Notes under the pieces: model-generated
Told to the model about the DNA's origin: nothing
What the model saw: only the letters and a program-made list of their open reading frames with translations
Databases searched by the model: none
Part shown: one piece after another, positions 1 through 12,595 of the stretch
Layout: each line of letters begins with the position of its first letter
Numbering within the stretch: the stretch's first letter is position 1
NCBI GenBank assembly: GCA_030704615.1
Contig: CM060731.1
Span: forward strand, 72,456,756 to 72,520,755
Length of the DNA: 64,000 nucleotides
Source: Takakia lepidozioides
Taxonomy: Eukaryota; Streptophyta; Takakiopsida; Takakiales; Takakiaceae
Reading direction: 5' to 3'
Translations under genes and position numbers: made by a program

Positions 1-1212
1 TCCCGCATGGGAAAAGCACTTGGATACATAGGACATTGCACTTGGGCTTAGATTTCAATTCTTCACACATCGGCCAATGGCACCGTCTACCCTCTAGGTC
101 ACGCTTGGGCCTCGAGATACGAGATGCACTTGGATACATAGGGGATTGCACTTGGACTTACATGACATTGGACACTTGGGCTGGCCCAAGCTACCCTAGT
201 TTACAATTGAATAAGCCCAGAAGCACGTTTTGGGCCCAGTGGGTGGTTAAGGGTTCCTAAACACCATAAGCCCTTTGGGGTCTGTCAGTTTCACTTTACT
301 GCCCCTCCAAGTTCCTCCCTGGCAGCTACACAGTCTATCCTTGTGTAAAAATAGAGTCATGCATCTGTTGGCACTGCCCAATTGCTCCAACGTGACTAAT
401 GTCAGAGATTGTTAACTTCAGCTTTTTCAAACCTGATTTCATGGTGTTTGCCTGCCCAAATTATGTGGGAGGGGTGTAGGCATGTGAGGCAGTGGCACCG
501 TAATCAACCTTCATGTAGAGCATGCAGAGCTTTGTGTCAGTGGGTGGGCCCAGGCACAGACAAAACAGAGACCGGGTAAGGAGCAGAAAAACATGGCCAC
601 AAATTACAATGTATTACACGAGGCCTTGCAGGGTAAGAAAAGCTCCTTCCAACAAGCTCCAGAGAATAAGAAAAATTGGTCCATTTGATGATTTTCTGTA
701 GTAGTTTTATGAGCTTTGGGGACTGCCCAACAATGACTGTCATTTTGTTTTACCTCCCTGCAGCAGCCCCCCATCTAATAAGAAGTCCCAAAACTCCGGA
801 TTGACGACATCAGTGGACCACCCGAGGGATCGTGGGTGATCCGATTGCGTATTCACTGAGTGTAGCGTCGATCACTCTCGAGGGGCCACAAGCCAGTCCT
901 TAAGAGTCAAGCGGTTGACCTGGTCAGTGTTTGTGCTCTACTTTACACTTTACTGATAAAGATCCTATAAGATACAGTTGGATTCCATGGCAAGAAGTGC
1001 GCAAAAAGCTGCATCCTGCGCTATACATGCATATCTTTCCGAAGTCTGAGAAGTGGACTGATGTGCAGTGAAAAGTGCACAGGTATTGGGCAAGTGGCCT
1101 AGAGCTTCAAGTGAGGTAGAAAGAATCACAATACGATAGAGAACAGTTTCCAGAGTCTATCATCTCCTCCCAATTCATATTCAGAGGCGTTGTTTAATTT
1201 TGGGAAGACGCA
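1..1212. other. Upstream region of the P450 gene, no gene seen
   Basis: No convincing coding sequence. A short direct repeat starting 'gcacttggatacatagg' occurs at about 16-46 and again at about 126-156 (period about 110 bp), as in old repetitive DNA. The P450 promoter should lie in the right part. A weak TATA-like 'ctataaga' sits near 967-974, about 240 bases before the ATG, but nothing else supports it. Confidence 0.4.
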
Positions 1213-4200
1213 ATGCATGGGATAGGGAATTCTAGCTTGTGGGAGGGCAGTTTTGGGGTAAGATTAACAACAGGTTGGGGGCTGGTAGCTTCTATCCTCG
1301 CGTTGCTGGTGGGATATTTGGTGTATTCTCATAGGCAGTCGGAGAGAAGTTTGAAAAAAAGCCCCCCTCTCCCTCCAGGGAGCTTTGGATTGCCGTTTCT
1401 GGGGGAGAGTTTGCAGTATCTGGCAGCTTTGAGAGCCAACGATGGAATGGACTTCTTTGAAAGACGCCGCGTCAAGTATGGGCAGGTTGATTTTTGCACC
1501 TCTTTCCACGTAAAAGCTTCTCTCTCAGAACACGAAGGATACATCTTGAAGTCCGCTCACGAGCTTTCTTCTTTCTTTCACTCAAAGTGCACAAACGAGA
1601 CATTTTGGAGTCCATATGGAGTTCGTTATTTAATCGACAGTCTCTTTATACTCTCTTTTCTTTCATCTTCCTGGGGAATGTGACGATTATTTGAGTTTGA
1701 AAGTCCCTCCCACTTCCCCCCTTCTCCCTATGATGATAGTTCATGTTTTATACTGGTGTGACGAGGGATCCATGAGCTTATTTTCGCCATCACAACTTCC
1801 TCTACTTCTTTTGGCCACTTTGGCCTCCCACGATGTAATGAACTACTTTCTTCTCGTTTAAGCCAGTTCATGAATTGAGTAAATAATGCTTACATATGAT
1901 GTATTGACGACATTTGTGTTGAGCACACCACAGCTGATTCTCATTTGTGTTTTATTGCACTAACGTAACTCGAAGAAAAGTAGCCCTGGATGAGAGAGCT
2001 AGGGGTATTAGTGATGGCACGACAGTTGAGGTGGATATGATGGCATAGTATTCTTAAGCACGATGCTTCACCAGTGCTTGCTATCATCATCAACACCAGG
2101 ACACTTAACTAGAAGATGCAGATTAAATACTTCCGGACAAACCACTCTAGACAACTCTGTCCATGACCTCACTCTGATGTTGAGCATTCCACTGATCCAT
2201 ACTTTCCAAATCTCCAAGGTACTATTACATGAACTGACGGGTTGTATGTGCGAGATTGGTCTTGGCAGGTTTTCAAAACTCATTTAGTTGGACACCCTGT
2301 AGCGGTCTTGGATGCTCCTGCAGGAAACCATTTCCTGTTTAGCAATGAGAACAAGCTCGTGCAGAGTAATTGGCCTAGCTCAGTTGCCACTCTTCTTGGA
2401 CAAGGAAGCCTAGCCGTCAAATTCGGGGATGACCACAGGTACGTGCTAAATTGGGGATTCAGACATGATTACATGTTGCAGTGGCACTAACTGGAATCAG
2501 CATGGAATTTAGTCTTGAAATATGGATTACGAGATTGTGATCGAGGATAGTTATTTGCACTTCTCAGATTAAATGCTGGATCAATTGACATTGGTATGCA
2601 TGCACATGGAGAGAAGAAAGGAAGGGTGGGGGGGGAGGTCTACTTGTCCTTCTGCTCAATTACTCAGTTGCATGCTCCATTATGTAAAGGTGGGCTCTCT
2701 TGACTTGACAATTGCTGTAGACTCTAAGGGATGAATTCGTGAGTGTGAATCACGAGATTTCTATGTCTGACTTGATGGATTCAATCTACACAATTTTGCT
2801 AGAAGTTTTGGTACATTTGTGTGAAATCTAAAAGACAGACAAAGAGGAAATGAGGGCAAGTCTCACACTCTCAATGACCACAGGCGGGCCCGCCGTGTTT
2901 TCATGACCTTTCTTAGCCCCGAGGGCCTGCAAAGCTTTGTACCCAGAATGGATACAACTGCAAGATCTCATCTGGCCAAATATTGGGAGGGTGTGAAACA
3001 AATTTCTGCAGCCCCAGTGCTGAAGAACTACACCTTTTCATTGGTGGCGGATTTGTGGCTGAGCCTGGAGGAGGGTCCAGAGTTTGATGCAATGCAAGAA
3101 AACATGGAAGTTTTTGTGGACGGCATCATGCAATTACCTATTGATCTTCCAGGCACCCGCTACCACAAAGCCAATCGGGCTCGCAGTAATGTTCTAAGCA
3201 TTCTTGACCCAATAATTACACGCAGGAGGAAGGTATGGGACAATCCATCACATGAATCGAAAGAGAATGCAAGTGACCGTCAATTGAATGATCACTATCC
3301 TATGCCAGTGCTTCACTCTTGTGACTTCTTGATAGGAGTGTACACAGAGAAGTTCTGCTACGGAGCTCAGGGGTGCCAATTAAGGAATTCTAACGTAAAA
3401 CTATGTATTCCTGTATTGAATTCATTTTTGACATGTAACTGTGCAGGATCTGCAAACGGGAAAGACATCAGCGCAGCAGGATCTCCTATCAGTGTTAATC
3501 TGCACACCAGACGATATGGGGCATTTCATGACTGACACAGACATAAAAGACAACCTGTTGTTGCTCTCGTTTGCAGGCCATGACACCAGCAGTGTCACAT
3601 TGGCTGTGGTACTTAAGTATTTGGCACTAAATCCCCACTGTTTAGAGGAGTTAATCCAAGGTAATGTGACTGGAAACTAGAGTTTGATGTGCCATACATC
3701 CATAGATGTTTTCACTGACCTCTGCTTGCTGTCTCCTCGGAACCATATGGAGCAAGATGTACCCAATAGACAAAAGCTGGTCTGAGGTTTCAAGATTTTG
3801 ACTCTACCTGTGCTGAGTTCTGCAGAGCAGAGAGAGATATCTGAGCAGAAGGGAGGGGAGGCCTTGAACTGGGAGGACACTCGGCGTATGAAGTACACAT
3901 GGCGTGTTATTCAGGAATCGCTGCGGCTACAGCCCCCTGTGCAGGGGACCTTCCGCAAAGCTATGAAAGACTTTGAGTATGGTGGCTTCACCATTCCCAA
4001 GGGCTGGCTGGTAATTTACATTCCCGCTCCTTGTCTGTATCATTGTACTGGGTTGGTTCGTCTGGCTCTCAATCTAATAATCTATGGTAGTTGATCCCTG
4101 CCATGCCTGAATTTTAATCCTCGACTCTTTGTTTTGAAACTGTTCAGTTCTTTTTGCCTGCAGAGGTGTGCAATACTAAGCCATGGTGAACGTGGCCTGC

Positions 4201-4508
4201 AGATTTCGTGGACCTCATGCTGTTCCCACAAGTACCCAGAGTTTTTCCCAAATCCAGAAAAGTTTGATCCCTCCCGCTTTGAGGGTAAAGGCCCAGTCCC
4301 CTACACATACCTCCCTTTTGGAGGAGGGCCACGCACATGCCTGGGTTCTGAATTTGCCCGCACAGAGATGCTAGTGTTTCTGCATCATCTAGTCCTCCGC
4401 CATCAATGGACGCTCATTGACCCCCACGAGAAAATCAGTGTTGATCCTATGCCAGTTTTTCACAAGGGACTTCCACTGAGGATTGGCAGGAAAGAACTCG
4501 CGGGTTAA
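1213..4508 (+). CDS. Cytochrome P450, CYP85-clan (CYP716-like), intact left copy
   Basis: This is a haem-thiolate mono-oxygenase, expected on the ER membrane and oxidising a small lipophilic substrate with electrons from P450 reductase. CYP85-clan enzymes commonly act on triterpenes, sterols or diterpenoids; the substrate here is unknown. I place six exons with GT-AG introns: 1213-1485, 2269-2438, 2884-3232, 3447-3660, 3826-4010 and 4203-4508. They sum to 1497 nt in continuous phase, giving 498 residues, the usual family length. The N-terminus has a hydrophobic anchor (about residues 20-38) and a proline hinge ([11 protein letters not shown]). Then come the I-helix AGHDTS (about 307-312), ESLR for the ExxR motif (about 366-369), PSRF, and the haem loop [10 protein letters not shown] with the ligand cysteine near 443. 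The haem loop wording resembles CYP716. Exon 1 lies outside the duplicated segment, so only this copy has it. The fifth intron has two close 3' AG choices; the one at 4201-4202 keeps phase and family alignment. Confidence 0.88.
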
Positions 4509-5525
4509 GTCCAGGCTGAGGTTCTCTCCCAAACCAACACATCCGTGAAGATGTGAGCCCTGTTGTAGCAATTGATGATGGTCAGGGTTTGCCAACATTG
4601 GTTACTTCAGCCTGATCATGACAGTCGACATAGAAGTATCCCACATGGGCCTCCACAATCTTCTGCACATGTAGCATATACCAAAATGATACCACACTTG
4701 CAAAGTGATTCATGACTTAGTTATTTGTTGTCTTCCCTTGATGTTGACAGTACAGGGCATAGCTTTTGAATCCAGAGTGAACTCGCTGCGAAGCAGCAAA
4801 ACTGTCACATGGATGGACTAAAGGTGTTAAGTGGTGTTACAAACTACAAGCCTGCACCTGCCAGGGGTAGCTGCTTTTGCAAACATTTCTGGGACACATA
4901 AGCTGTAATGGCTAGAGTTAAGACATGATCTCAGGATGCAACTCCAACATGACAGTTGTATAGACACGAACCGAGTAGAGCACCCATGTCACACAAAGAT
5001 GGAGTGGAAGGAAGTGAAAAAAGTAGTAGTAGATTTCCAACATTCACTATCAACCAAGCTTTCAAGCATAGAACGGTACTCACTGAGTAAATATAGTGTC
5101 CAATTGTGGTCTGCAAATGCGGATGTATGTGTAGGGTAAACTTATGGAGAATATACTAAGAAGTTACGATCAAGAAGCTTCAACCTTCCAAGAAACAAGT
5201 GCATCAAATCAAAGATATGTTCTTAAAAAATGAGAGAGCACCATCAGTTCAGTACCTTCCAGAACCCAAAGAATGCAGAGAAGTTAAATGGTCTCAATCA
5301 TAGCACGTAAAACTTGGAGAATGTCCCCCAGTCAAAAAAAACAGCCCTGCAACTGGTTTGGACTGTGTTTGTGCACTGTCATAGTTTATTGCCAGCAAAA
5401 TATTAGTAGTCCAGAGCAGGCTCATGACCAGACAATGTTGCCATGACAATAGCAAGAGAGGAGCTGTTACTGATTCAACTCTCTACAGGGAATCTCCTTT
5501 TCGGCATCATTGACAGGTCTTTTTA
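4509..5525. other. Intergenic stretch between P450 and RDR copy 1
   Basis: The two genes converge here. The sequence matches 54958-55905 in the other copy with small indels. No open reading frame here looks like a gene. It presumably holds the 3' UTRs and polyadenylation signals of both genes. Confidence 0.5.
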
Positions 5526-8500
5526 TCATGCCTTCGCGGCGAGTCCAGCAGCACCTTTGATGAGGAGAAGCACGTCATATACAACCCAAGGAAAGCTCAA
5601 CAGGTGGATGTTGTTTTGCTAGCTGCAGAGTACTCACCACTGACAAGATAGTCCAGGTGGTAGGCTACATAATACCATGCAGATGCTTTCGCGAATGCAT
5701 CATCACTACTCCTGTGTGTCTCTCCCTCCTTACTCTAGTCATGACTCTTATCTATAGCCGAGCCTCCTTAGTAAGAGAGCTTATAGAGAGACGGATTTGA
5801 TCTTGGACACTCCCATGTCGTTTGCCAAACTGGCGCGACACATGCACTATGTTGCCACTCACTATCTCTGCCTCAGTTTGGATTCCATACTGGAGATTGT
5901 TGTCATGTTGTTCAAAAAGTGACCAAGGCAATGGAAAGACTCTCCCATAAACAGTGCTGAACAGTCTATGCTCAGTTACAACCAGACTTCATAGCAGAAA
6001 TGCTGCACCCAAGGGTAGTAACTTCATGCAACCTAAAAACAGATGTAAGTATTTGGTCTGGCTCCATAAAAATCAGAAGCAATGATCAGGAGTAACTTTC
6101 TGATCAGCAGGCACTGCTGATAACCCTCAACAAACGATTCAGAGACACTGTGTGCCCACCCCTCTATCTTTGGGCCTCCACAGCCATAATAGACTTCTTT
6201 CTACCTTTCGGCGCCTTTATCTCCAACCCTCCTGAGGGCATTGGGGCAGTTCAGGGTGGGGTTCTACAATCTTTTTTCCCATTTTGTCGCATAAGCTCTG
6301 AGCTTTCTGGGACGTTATAAAGTACCATTTCATTTCGTTTCGTTTCTTTCTTTGAGCTTTCTACGGACGTTATAAAGTTCCATTACATTTCATTTCTTTC
6401 TCACTCTAACTTCCTCTCATGGCACTTATATCCCTCTCATCGTAGGAGACCATTTTCTGGAGAAACAAGCATGATGGAAGCCAAACTGAACCCTAAACAA
6501 TGAGGGCATGTAAGATGTTCCTCATGACAGATCTCGATTGTTAGTATGATTCTAACCCAAAAAAGGACCAGAAGCATTCATTTCGTTCCCTCAGTTTTAG
6601 TATCTCAACCCAAAAAAAAAACAATTCAGGCAAAATTGCTGCTTTTGTCAGCAAAAGAGAGATGGGCTCAGGGCTTTCCTCAACAGTGACAGCATGATCC
6701 AGTTTCACTTCTCCGGGAGGGCAGTAGTCCATGGATTGATCAGTTGCAGGGGGAATAAGTGCCGCATGCCAGCTAACAAAGTAGAGATCCCCATCCAAAT
6801 CACTGCCTGAGCATTCATTTGGATGTGGCCTGTACACCATACCCAAACCAAAGAGACTCTAAATCAAACAACTTTCTCAAGCATGAATGAATTTGCCCCG
6901 AAGTTACAAGTTCCCAGCTACTAAGGAAGTATCTGCAAAGTGACCACCAAGTGCAAATGCAAGTTCTGTCTATCTGCCATGTGGGAAAAGCTCTGCAAGA
7001 GCCCACCTGCAACCCTTTTGAAAGAGTAGGCAGTCAACCATGTGGTGCAAGCCCGCAACTTCAACAGCTTTAAGAACTCGAATATCAACAGGATGGCTAC
7101 GACCACTAATCCTGTCACAACATGCGCCACAAGTCCTTGCTCGGAGTCACCAAGTTTATACTTAGAGAAAGCTTGAAGCCCGTCACCTAAGAACGACCGA
7201 TTTCCTGGAGTTGGGGTTACCTGGAGAAAGACTTCCCCATAACATAGGGTGGCTGTTTCATCCAGGCAACCCATCAGGCATCGACCCTTCGGCACACGGA
7301 TTCGAGATCGGGTGCGTAGATCTACCAACTGAGAAGCACGGAATGCACGCAACAAACCCATCACATAGGGCTCTGTGTTTGGATGATAGCCAGCAAGGAG
7401 CATCTCCGTCAGTCTTCCATGCATGTCACCAGAACATGTCATCTGCAAAGCAATTCATACATACTTTCAGAATAAGCACACCGAATTGATGGGGTCTGCA
7501 AAACTATTTTGGCTGTAGCTGGTGGATCACCGTAAGTTACTATGGCGGGGTTGCAAGGAATTCCAAGTCACAATATAGAAGCTGGGCGAATACAACACAA
7601 ATGTTTGCAACAAGGCTCTTCCATCTCCATAATGTCCGTAAGGGGAAGAGCACAGACCTGCAAGACCTCAACAGCAACAGCAGCATCCTTCAACATGACA
7701 TCCAGGTGCTTTACCACCTGTGCTTGCATCTGCAAAAATACGCTGTCACTCACACCAAGCGTGGATAGTAGTACTATGATTTGGTGATTCAGAAAACAGG
7801 GCAAGAAACGTGTCGGGCTAAGAACTTCGAGACCAGTGTGACTGAATGTGAATTTGCGCATACTTGGCCGCAGTGAAAGTTTGAACTGAGACCTCGGATC
7901 CATTGCCACTACACCCTTGTATCCTCCATAGCGTATCTGAAAAGCAGAGGGTACAATCATTGTTTGCAGCTTCTTCAAACCACATTTTTGGGCAACCTCT
8001 GCCGCAAATGCTTTGGAAATTTTCCCAATCCCATCTGAGAAACAGTATTGAAACACACCATACTCATCTGCCCTCTTGATGTCAGGGAGCTGTTGCACTT
8101 CATGGGCGCAAACTTCTAGCGTGGGTGTGTATGAAGAGAAACACTGGCCCATACGGGCCGCGCACTTGGCCACATTTCGGATGCTGAGAAAGTCCATTTC
8201 CTAATGGTCTGCGCAGTTAGCAACTCGTTTGAAGCAAACATCCAGACTGATTGCTCTCTCAAATGGCTTGAAGAAAAGGCCAAAAACTCAAATTTTTTCC
8301 CTCCCAACCTGACCCCCTTTTGCAAGACGGACAGGATTATGTCAAAGACTTCTGATCTCTCTGCAAGTAGCCCAGTGCTCCACCTTTAGCAGGGGTAGAT
8401 AGAACGGTAGAAAGGACACGATTCCAATCCTCATCCACGAAGGATACTCGGAGAAAGTTGTTGATGTGAGCTGCATAATGCCTAGTCACGCGATTTGAAG

Positions 8501-9173
8501 TATCAATCTCAGGCTCCATGCAGTATACTTTGGTTGGATCCACGAATAGGCGATGCACCCACATCAGGCCTTCTTCCAACTTGATGGAGGCTGATATGGG
8601 CAACTTGGTGCTCTTGTATCTTGCTAGCTCATCCCGTACATACTTCGCTGGATCCTGACAACGGACCTTTGCATCTAACATACTCTGCAAAGCCAATTTA
8701 GCATGCTCCAGTGATGTGGATTGAAGCAATTGATAGAATGTGGGACCAAGCATTGGCCCACTCACAATGCCAAGCTGTACAAGCTGATTTACCTTGAACA
8801 TAAGCTCAAAATTCACTTCAGAGCATTCTATAATTGGCACGAGCACCTGCGATGTGACATATGACATTCGGACCTGCAGACTGATTACTCGAAAGGCAGG
8901 GGGATATGCAGCCAATCGAAAGTCTGCAAGGTTTTTGAAGAGGTTATTTATCACTCCACTTGATATAGTGGGAAGCTGTAGTGCATATGCCAAAGACTGG
9001 CCTATGCTCCTGTTAGGAATGACATCTGTGGTTCGAACCCATGGTTCCTCCTGCTCCTCCTTGCGGAAAGTGTGAGGATCCATTGAGCTGAAACTGGCAA
9101 ATAAGTCTGTCAGAAAATCCCCCGTTTTGACACCAGTCGCTCTGCGTCGGTAGACATATGGTGGGTGTGATGC
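5526..9173 (-). pseudogene. RDR1-like RNA-dependent RNA polymerase, decayed left copy
   Basis: This is a second copy of the gene at 55906-61158, clearly no longer functional. Exon 1 (the N-terminal RRM-like part) is absent because the duplication ended in intron 1. Exon 2 (9173-7658) is 11 nt shorter than its partner: 4 nt are lost near 8374 and 7 nt near 8195, and each shifts the frame. Exon 3 (7442-7007) has lost 16 nt near 7092, inside the conserved KNPCLHPGD stretch, and a further 3 nt in frame. Exon 4 (6839-6679) still encodes the DLDGD catalytic motif, but the GC splice donor seen in the other copy has become GA. Exon 5 is cut by a 476-bp deletion at 5890-5893 that removes its first 438 nt and its acceptor. 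The expected C-terminal coding end and stop remain at 5526. Confidence 0.9.
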
Positions 9174-9352
9174 CTGTGCCACAACCAAAATTCACATTGT
9201 AAACCTTTAAAGAATCTCTGAAAGAGAGTTGAAGGGCACTATATGCAAAGTAAGATCAGCCACTTCACAAAGCTGGTAGACATGAGCAGGAAAGGCATGG
9301 TAAGACAGACACATGGATGACAGATGCAAATGGAAAGCCATCCGAGTTTCCC

Positions 9353-9956
9353 ATGGGCACTCGTAGTTGCACAATCGTTTTGTGACTGAAACGACTGGGT
9401 TTCCAGTCGTTTCTTGAGTCGTTACTTCGGGGATTCCTACTGGTGAGTTCTGCGGAAGGGCCGACAAGCTGCAGCGTGAGCGAGGGGGGCACATGGTGCT
9501 TGGGTAAATGCTTGGCACACTTGGGGAGGAGAGAAAAAGGGAGGAAGAGAAGTGCAATGCGGAGATACTGGCGTTTGGGAGGAGGAAAGGGCTCTGAATT
9601 TTGTGATGGGGCCCACCTTCTCATTAATATAGGAGCAAACTACCTTCATGCCTTGAGGACTTAAAAAAATTTTGGCTTATGAAATTTGCAACCACCTCCA
9701 TGCAGGTAGGCTTAGGATTGATTTTCTACATGAAGTAGTTGCAAAACCAAGCTGAACTACCTGCATGAGAGTAGTTACAAACTACCTCCATGGAGGTACC
9801 AGTGCCAACCACCGGCACCATGTAACCCCAAACCTGCATCGCTATATCCCCATCGACCTACCCCCCATACCACAACCTCCACCTTGCCAACACATCGTCT
9901 TTTTTTAAGAAACAGGGCAATAGTGACCGTTTAAATGTAGTGGGCCGCTGTCAGGT
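9353..9956. other. Junction region right of duplication copy 1
   Basis: Homology to the other copy ends at 9352. Beyond it lies a perfect inverted repeat with 11-bp arms (9388-9398 and 9403-9413, GAAACGACTGG and its complement) around a 4-base spacer. I see no gene. Several short open frames on both strands have no family resemblance. Confidence 0.5.
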
Positions 9957-10162
9957 TGTGAAGCCCCGTTGCCTCCCTTGCCCTAAATGACCTTTTTCAT
10001 CGTCCAGTAGTATTCTTCATCCTTGTATTTTTTTGGCGATTTTCGTATTTTCATCCATCCGTTGCAGTCCGTTATGATCATGTTTTAGTTAGGATTAACC
10101 TAACTGCTGGCACCATCTCAGCCGCTAGTTTAATCTACAATCTAGATGAGGCGCCGCGTAGC
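9957..10162 (+). repeat. LTR fragment, 5' side of a Ty3/gypsy remnant
   Basis: About 206 bp starting 'tgtgaagccccgttgc' match 12402-12595 in direct orientation. They flank RNase H and integrase remnants, which is the geometry of LTRs. The start with TG fits an LTR 5' end. The full LTR length is unclear because the 3' partner diverges abruptly after 'gcgtagc'. Confidence 0.7.
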
Positions 10163-10950
10163 GGGCCTCTTGCGCCTCGCCACGTGGCAGGGCTGCACCG
10201 TCCTAAGGTTCCTTGTATAAGCGAGAAGCTGACCCTAAGTGAGGGGTTTCTGTGTTAAGGTGTATTTGGAGTGTACGAAGTTGTTCACGGCTTATGTGCA
10301 TGTTATAGTGTGTGAGTTGCTACGCATTGATTCTCCTCTTGCCCAATAGCTCCCTCTTCTCGCTTTTCCCCCTTGCATTGATCTGCTCACTTGAGAGGAA
10401 TGGAGCATATCCTCTCGAGCTCATATTGTGGTGGACTACTGTCGGGTAGCGCATAGAAATTTCGCTTTCGCTGATCTCTCTGACACGCCTTACTTTGTGC
10501 TTATCTTTGTGCTAAGCAGCTCTTTAAGGGATGGCAGCCCGCCACCCTGCTGCATTTCTGCTCTTTGTTGTGTTTTGTCCCTGTTCGTTCGTTAATCCTG
10601 CTTACGATCTGTGTTATGGCTTCTGGTGCGTCGGTCTCTAGATGCGTCGTGAGTCGTGATTAGGGAGAGAGCTTTCAAATTCAGATTGATAAATTAGTGC
10701 TAACATTTGAGACTAACCCTACTGCTATTAGTGCGCCGTTTGGCATTGGTGCTTTGCCGGTGTCACCGATGCTTGCAGAGCCCAGTGCTAGCGTGATGAG
10801 TCTGTTGTGGTGAATCATGTTGTGCCTTTATCCTCTCCTAACAACAGTGACTATGGTGTTGTGCTTGAAGCAGAAGACTGGCCATCGCCGAGTGCAATGT
10901 CCACCAAGCTCGCTTGACAGTTGTAATCCGGATTACTACAACTTAGATAA
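10163..10950. other. Internal leader of the Ty3/gypsy remnant, no coding seen
   Basis: This stretch lies between the left LTR match and the first pol remnant. No gag, protease or reverse transcriptase similarity was seen, and no clear tRNA-complementary primer site. The missing 5' two-thirds of the element suggests large internal deletions. Confidence 0.4.
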
Positions 10951-10954
10951 TTTC

Positions 10955-11960
10955 CGTGACCCTGCAATTCTTTTGTCAAATGGTAGATGGCAAGGAACAT
11001 GTTATAACCTATGTCTCTCGTCGCTTAGACCGTCATGAGAAGAACTACTCTATATCTGACAAAGAGGGTCTTGCATTGGTTTTTGGTGCGAAGCACTTTC
11101 GACAATATCTACATGGCAATTCATCGGGACGTCACTGAATTCATCTCTAAGTGTGAGGGTTGTCGTGCTAACATTGCTCTCCCTAGGGCCCTGATCTCTT
11201 ATGAACTTCAATCCTTGCCCATTACGCATGTCTTTGCTCGTGTGGGGATTGACTTGGTAGGACCCCTTGCACTCACATCAAAGGGTCATAGCTACCTTTG
11301 TGTTGTTAAGTACTGATTACTTGACTAAGTGGGTAGAAGTCAATCATTTGTCTACCAAGAGCAGTGATGTTGTAGCTCAGTTCTTCTTTGATGATATCAT
11401 TATGCGGCATGGGTGTCCCAGGAGATACTTATGGATCAAGGTAAAGAATTTTGCAATCAGCTCCTGACGGTGATTTGCTTCAATTTTGGTGAGAAGCATA
11501 TTACTACAGCCCCTTACCATCCCCAAACCAATGGCCTCACGGAACGCTTCAACCAAACTCTTTGTTGAATGTTGGAGAAGAATGGCGCACTCACCAGGGA
11601 GTAGGATACCTTTCTTCCCCTCTTCTTTTTGCTTATCGCACCGTCGTGAATGCTAGCACCAAGAAGACTCCTTTTGAGTCGATGTATGGTCACTCTTGTG
11701 TTTCTCCTTTGCATTCTTCCCCACTTATCTCTACTGTTTCTCATCTAGTTGATCTATACCTTCCTTGATGAGCTTCATGTTCGCCACGTGGTATCCATCC
11801 ATGATGCCAAGGAAAACATTGGTAAGGCTCAACTTACTTAGGCTCAAAATTTTCACAAACGCGTCAAGTATTCTAACCTTTTTCAGGTGGGACAGATCGT
11901 GTGCCTTCGCTTGACATGGCAAGCATGCATGCAAATCCAAGCTCAACATCGACGGTCCAT
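10955..11960 (+). pseudogene. Ty3/gypsy pol remnant: RNase H and integrase
   Basis: The RNase H part is readable at about 10985-11125 (YVSRRLDRHEKNYS, then SDKEGLALVFGAKHF). Within a few bases of 'RQYLHGN' the reading changes frame into the integrase zinc region (ISKCEGCR), so the RNase H C-terminus and the first integrase residues were deleted. The integrase core follows with IDLVGPL, DYLTKWVE and PYHPQTNGLTERFNQTL. The C-terminal part (HDAKENIGK) fades out near 11960. Frameshifts and stops make it non-functional. The wording resembles plant chromovirus-type Ty3 elements. Confidence 0.8.
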
Positions 11961-12401
11961 ACTTGTTGTATCAGATTTTACGTGGGCATCATGAACCTTC
12001 TTCTTCTTCTTCCACAAGGGCTTGACAATGTTCAAGCGCATGATGAACCTGTCAAGCTTACTGATCTAGTACATTCAGAGTTGGTTTTTGATCTCACATG
12101 CATCAACATGGAGGGACGGACGGTGGGATGATTTCTGGATCTTCTTCGGCTTAGTATTAGGCTGCGGTTTTGACATTACATAGTACTTAGAAAAATTTTC
12201 TTGGACTTATGATAAATCACCACATGTACTCATTGCATGGTTTTCTTATCCAAGAGTTTTGTCCTTGGCCCAATTTGCAGGCGCCAGGTTTTCCTTGGTA
12301 GGTTTTTCATCCAACAGTGGAGGGTGATTTTATCTCTTGACACTTATTATTTTACTTACCTCGCAGAGCTCGGATTTTTCACCGGGGGTAGTCTTCACAG
12401 A

Positions 12402-12595
12402 TGTGAAGCCCCGTTGCTTCCCTTGCCCTCAATTACCTTTTTTCATCCATCCAGTAGTATTCATCCATCCTTGTATTTTTCGTCGATTATACCGTTGCAG
12501 TCCGTTACAATCATGGTTTAGTTAGGGTTAACCTAACTGCTGGCACCATCTCAGCCGCTAGTTTAATCTACGATCTAGATGAGGCACCGCGTAGC
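12402..12595 (+). repeat. LTR fragment, 3' side of the same Ty3/gypsy remnant
   Basis: This is the direct-repeat partner of 9957-10162, again starting 'tgtgaagccccgttgc' and ending at 'gcgtagc'. It follows a purine-rich 'accgggggtag' about 15 bases upstream, a possible polypurine tract. It is truncated on its right side. Confidence 0.7.

Larger units (their letters stand above)
2180..9352. repeat. Left copy of the duplicated P450-RDR segment
   Basis: This segment matches 52618-60507 in the same orientation at high identity throughout: P450 introns and exons 2-6, the intergenic stretch, and RDR exons 5 to 2. The match starts inside P450 intron 1, around 'gagcattcca' (weaker similarity may begin about 25 bases earlier), and stops inside RDR intron 1 at 'gagtttcccat'. 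This copy is about 0.7 kb shorter, mainly from a 476-bp loss at 5890 and a loss of roughly 290 bp near 6275. Confidence 0.9.
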
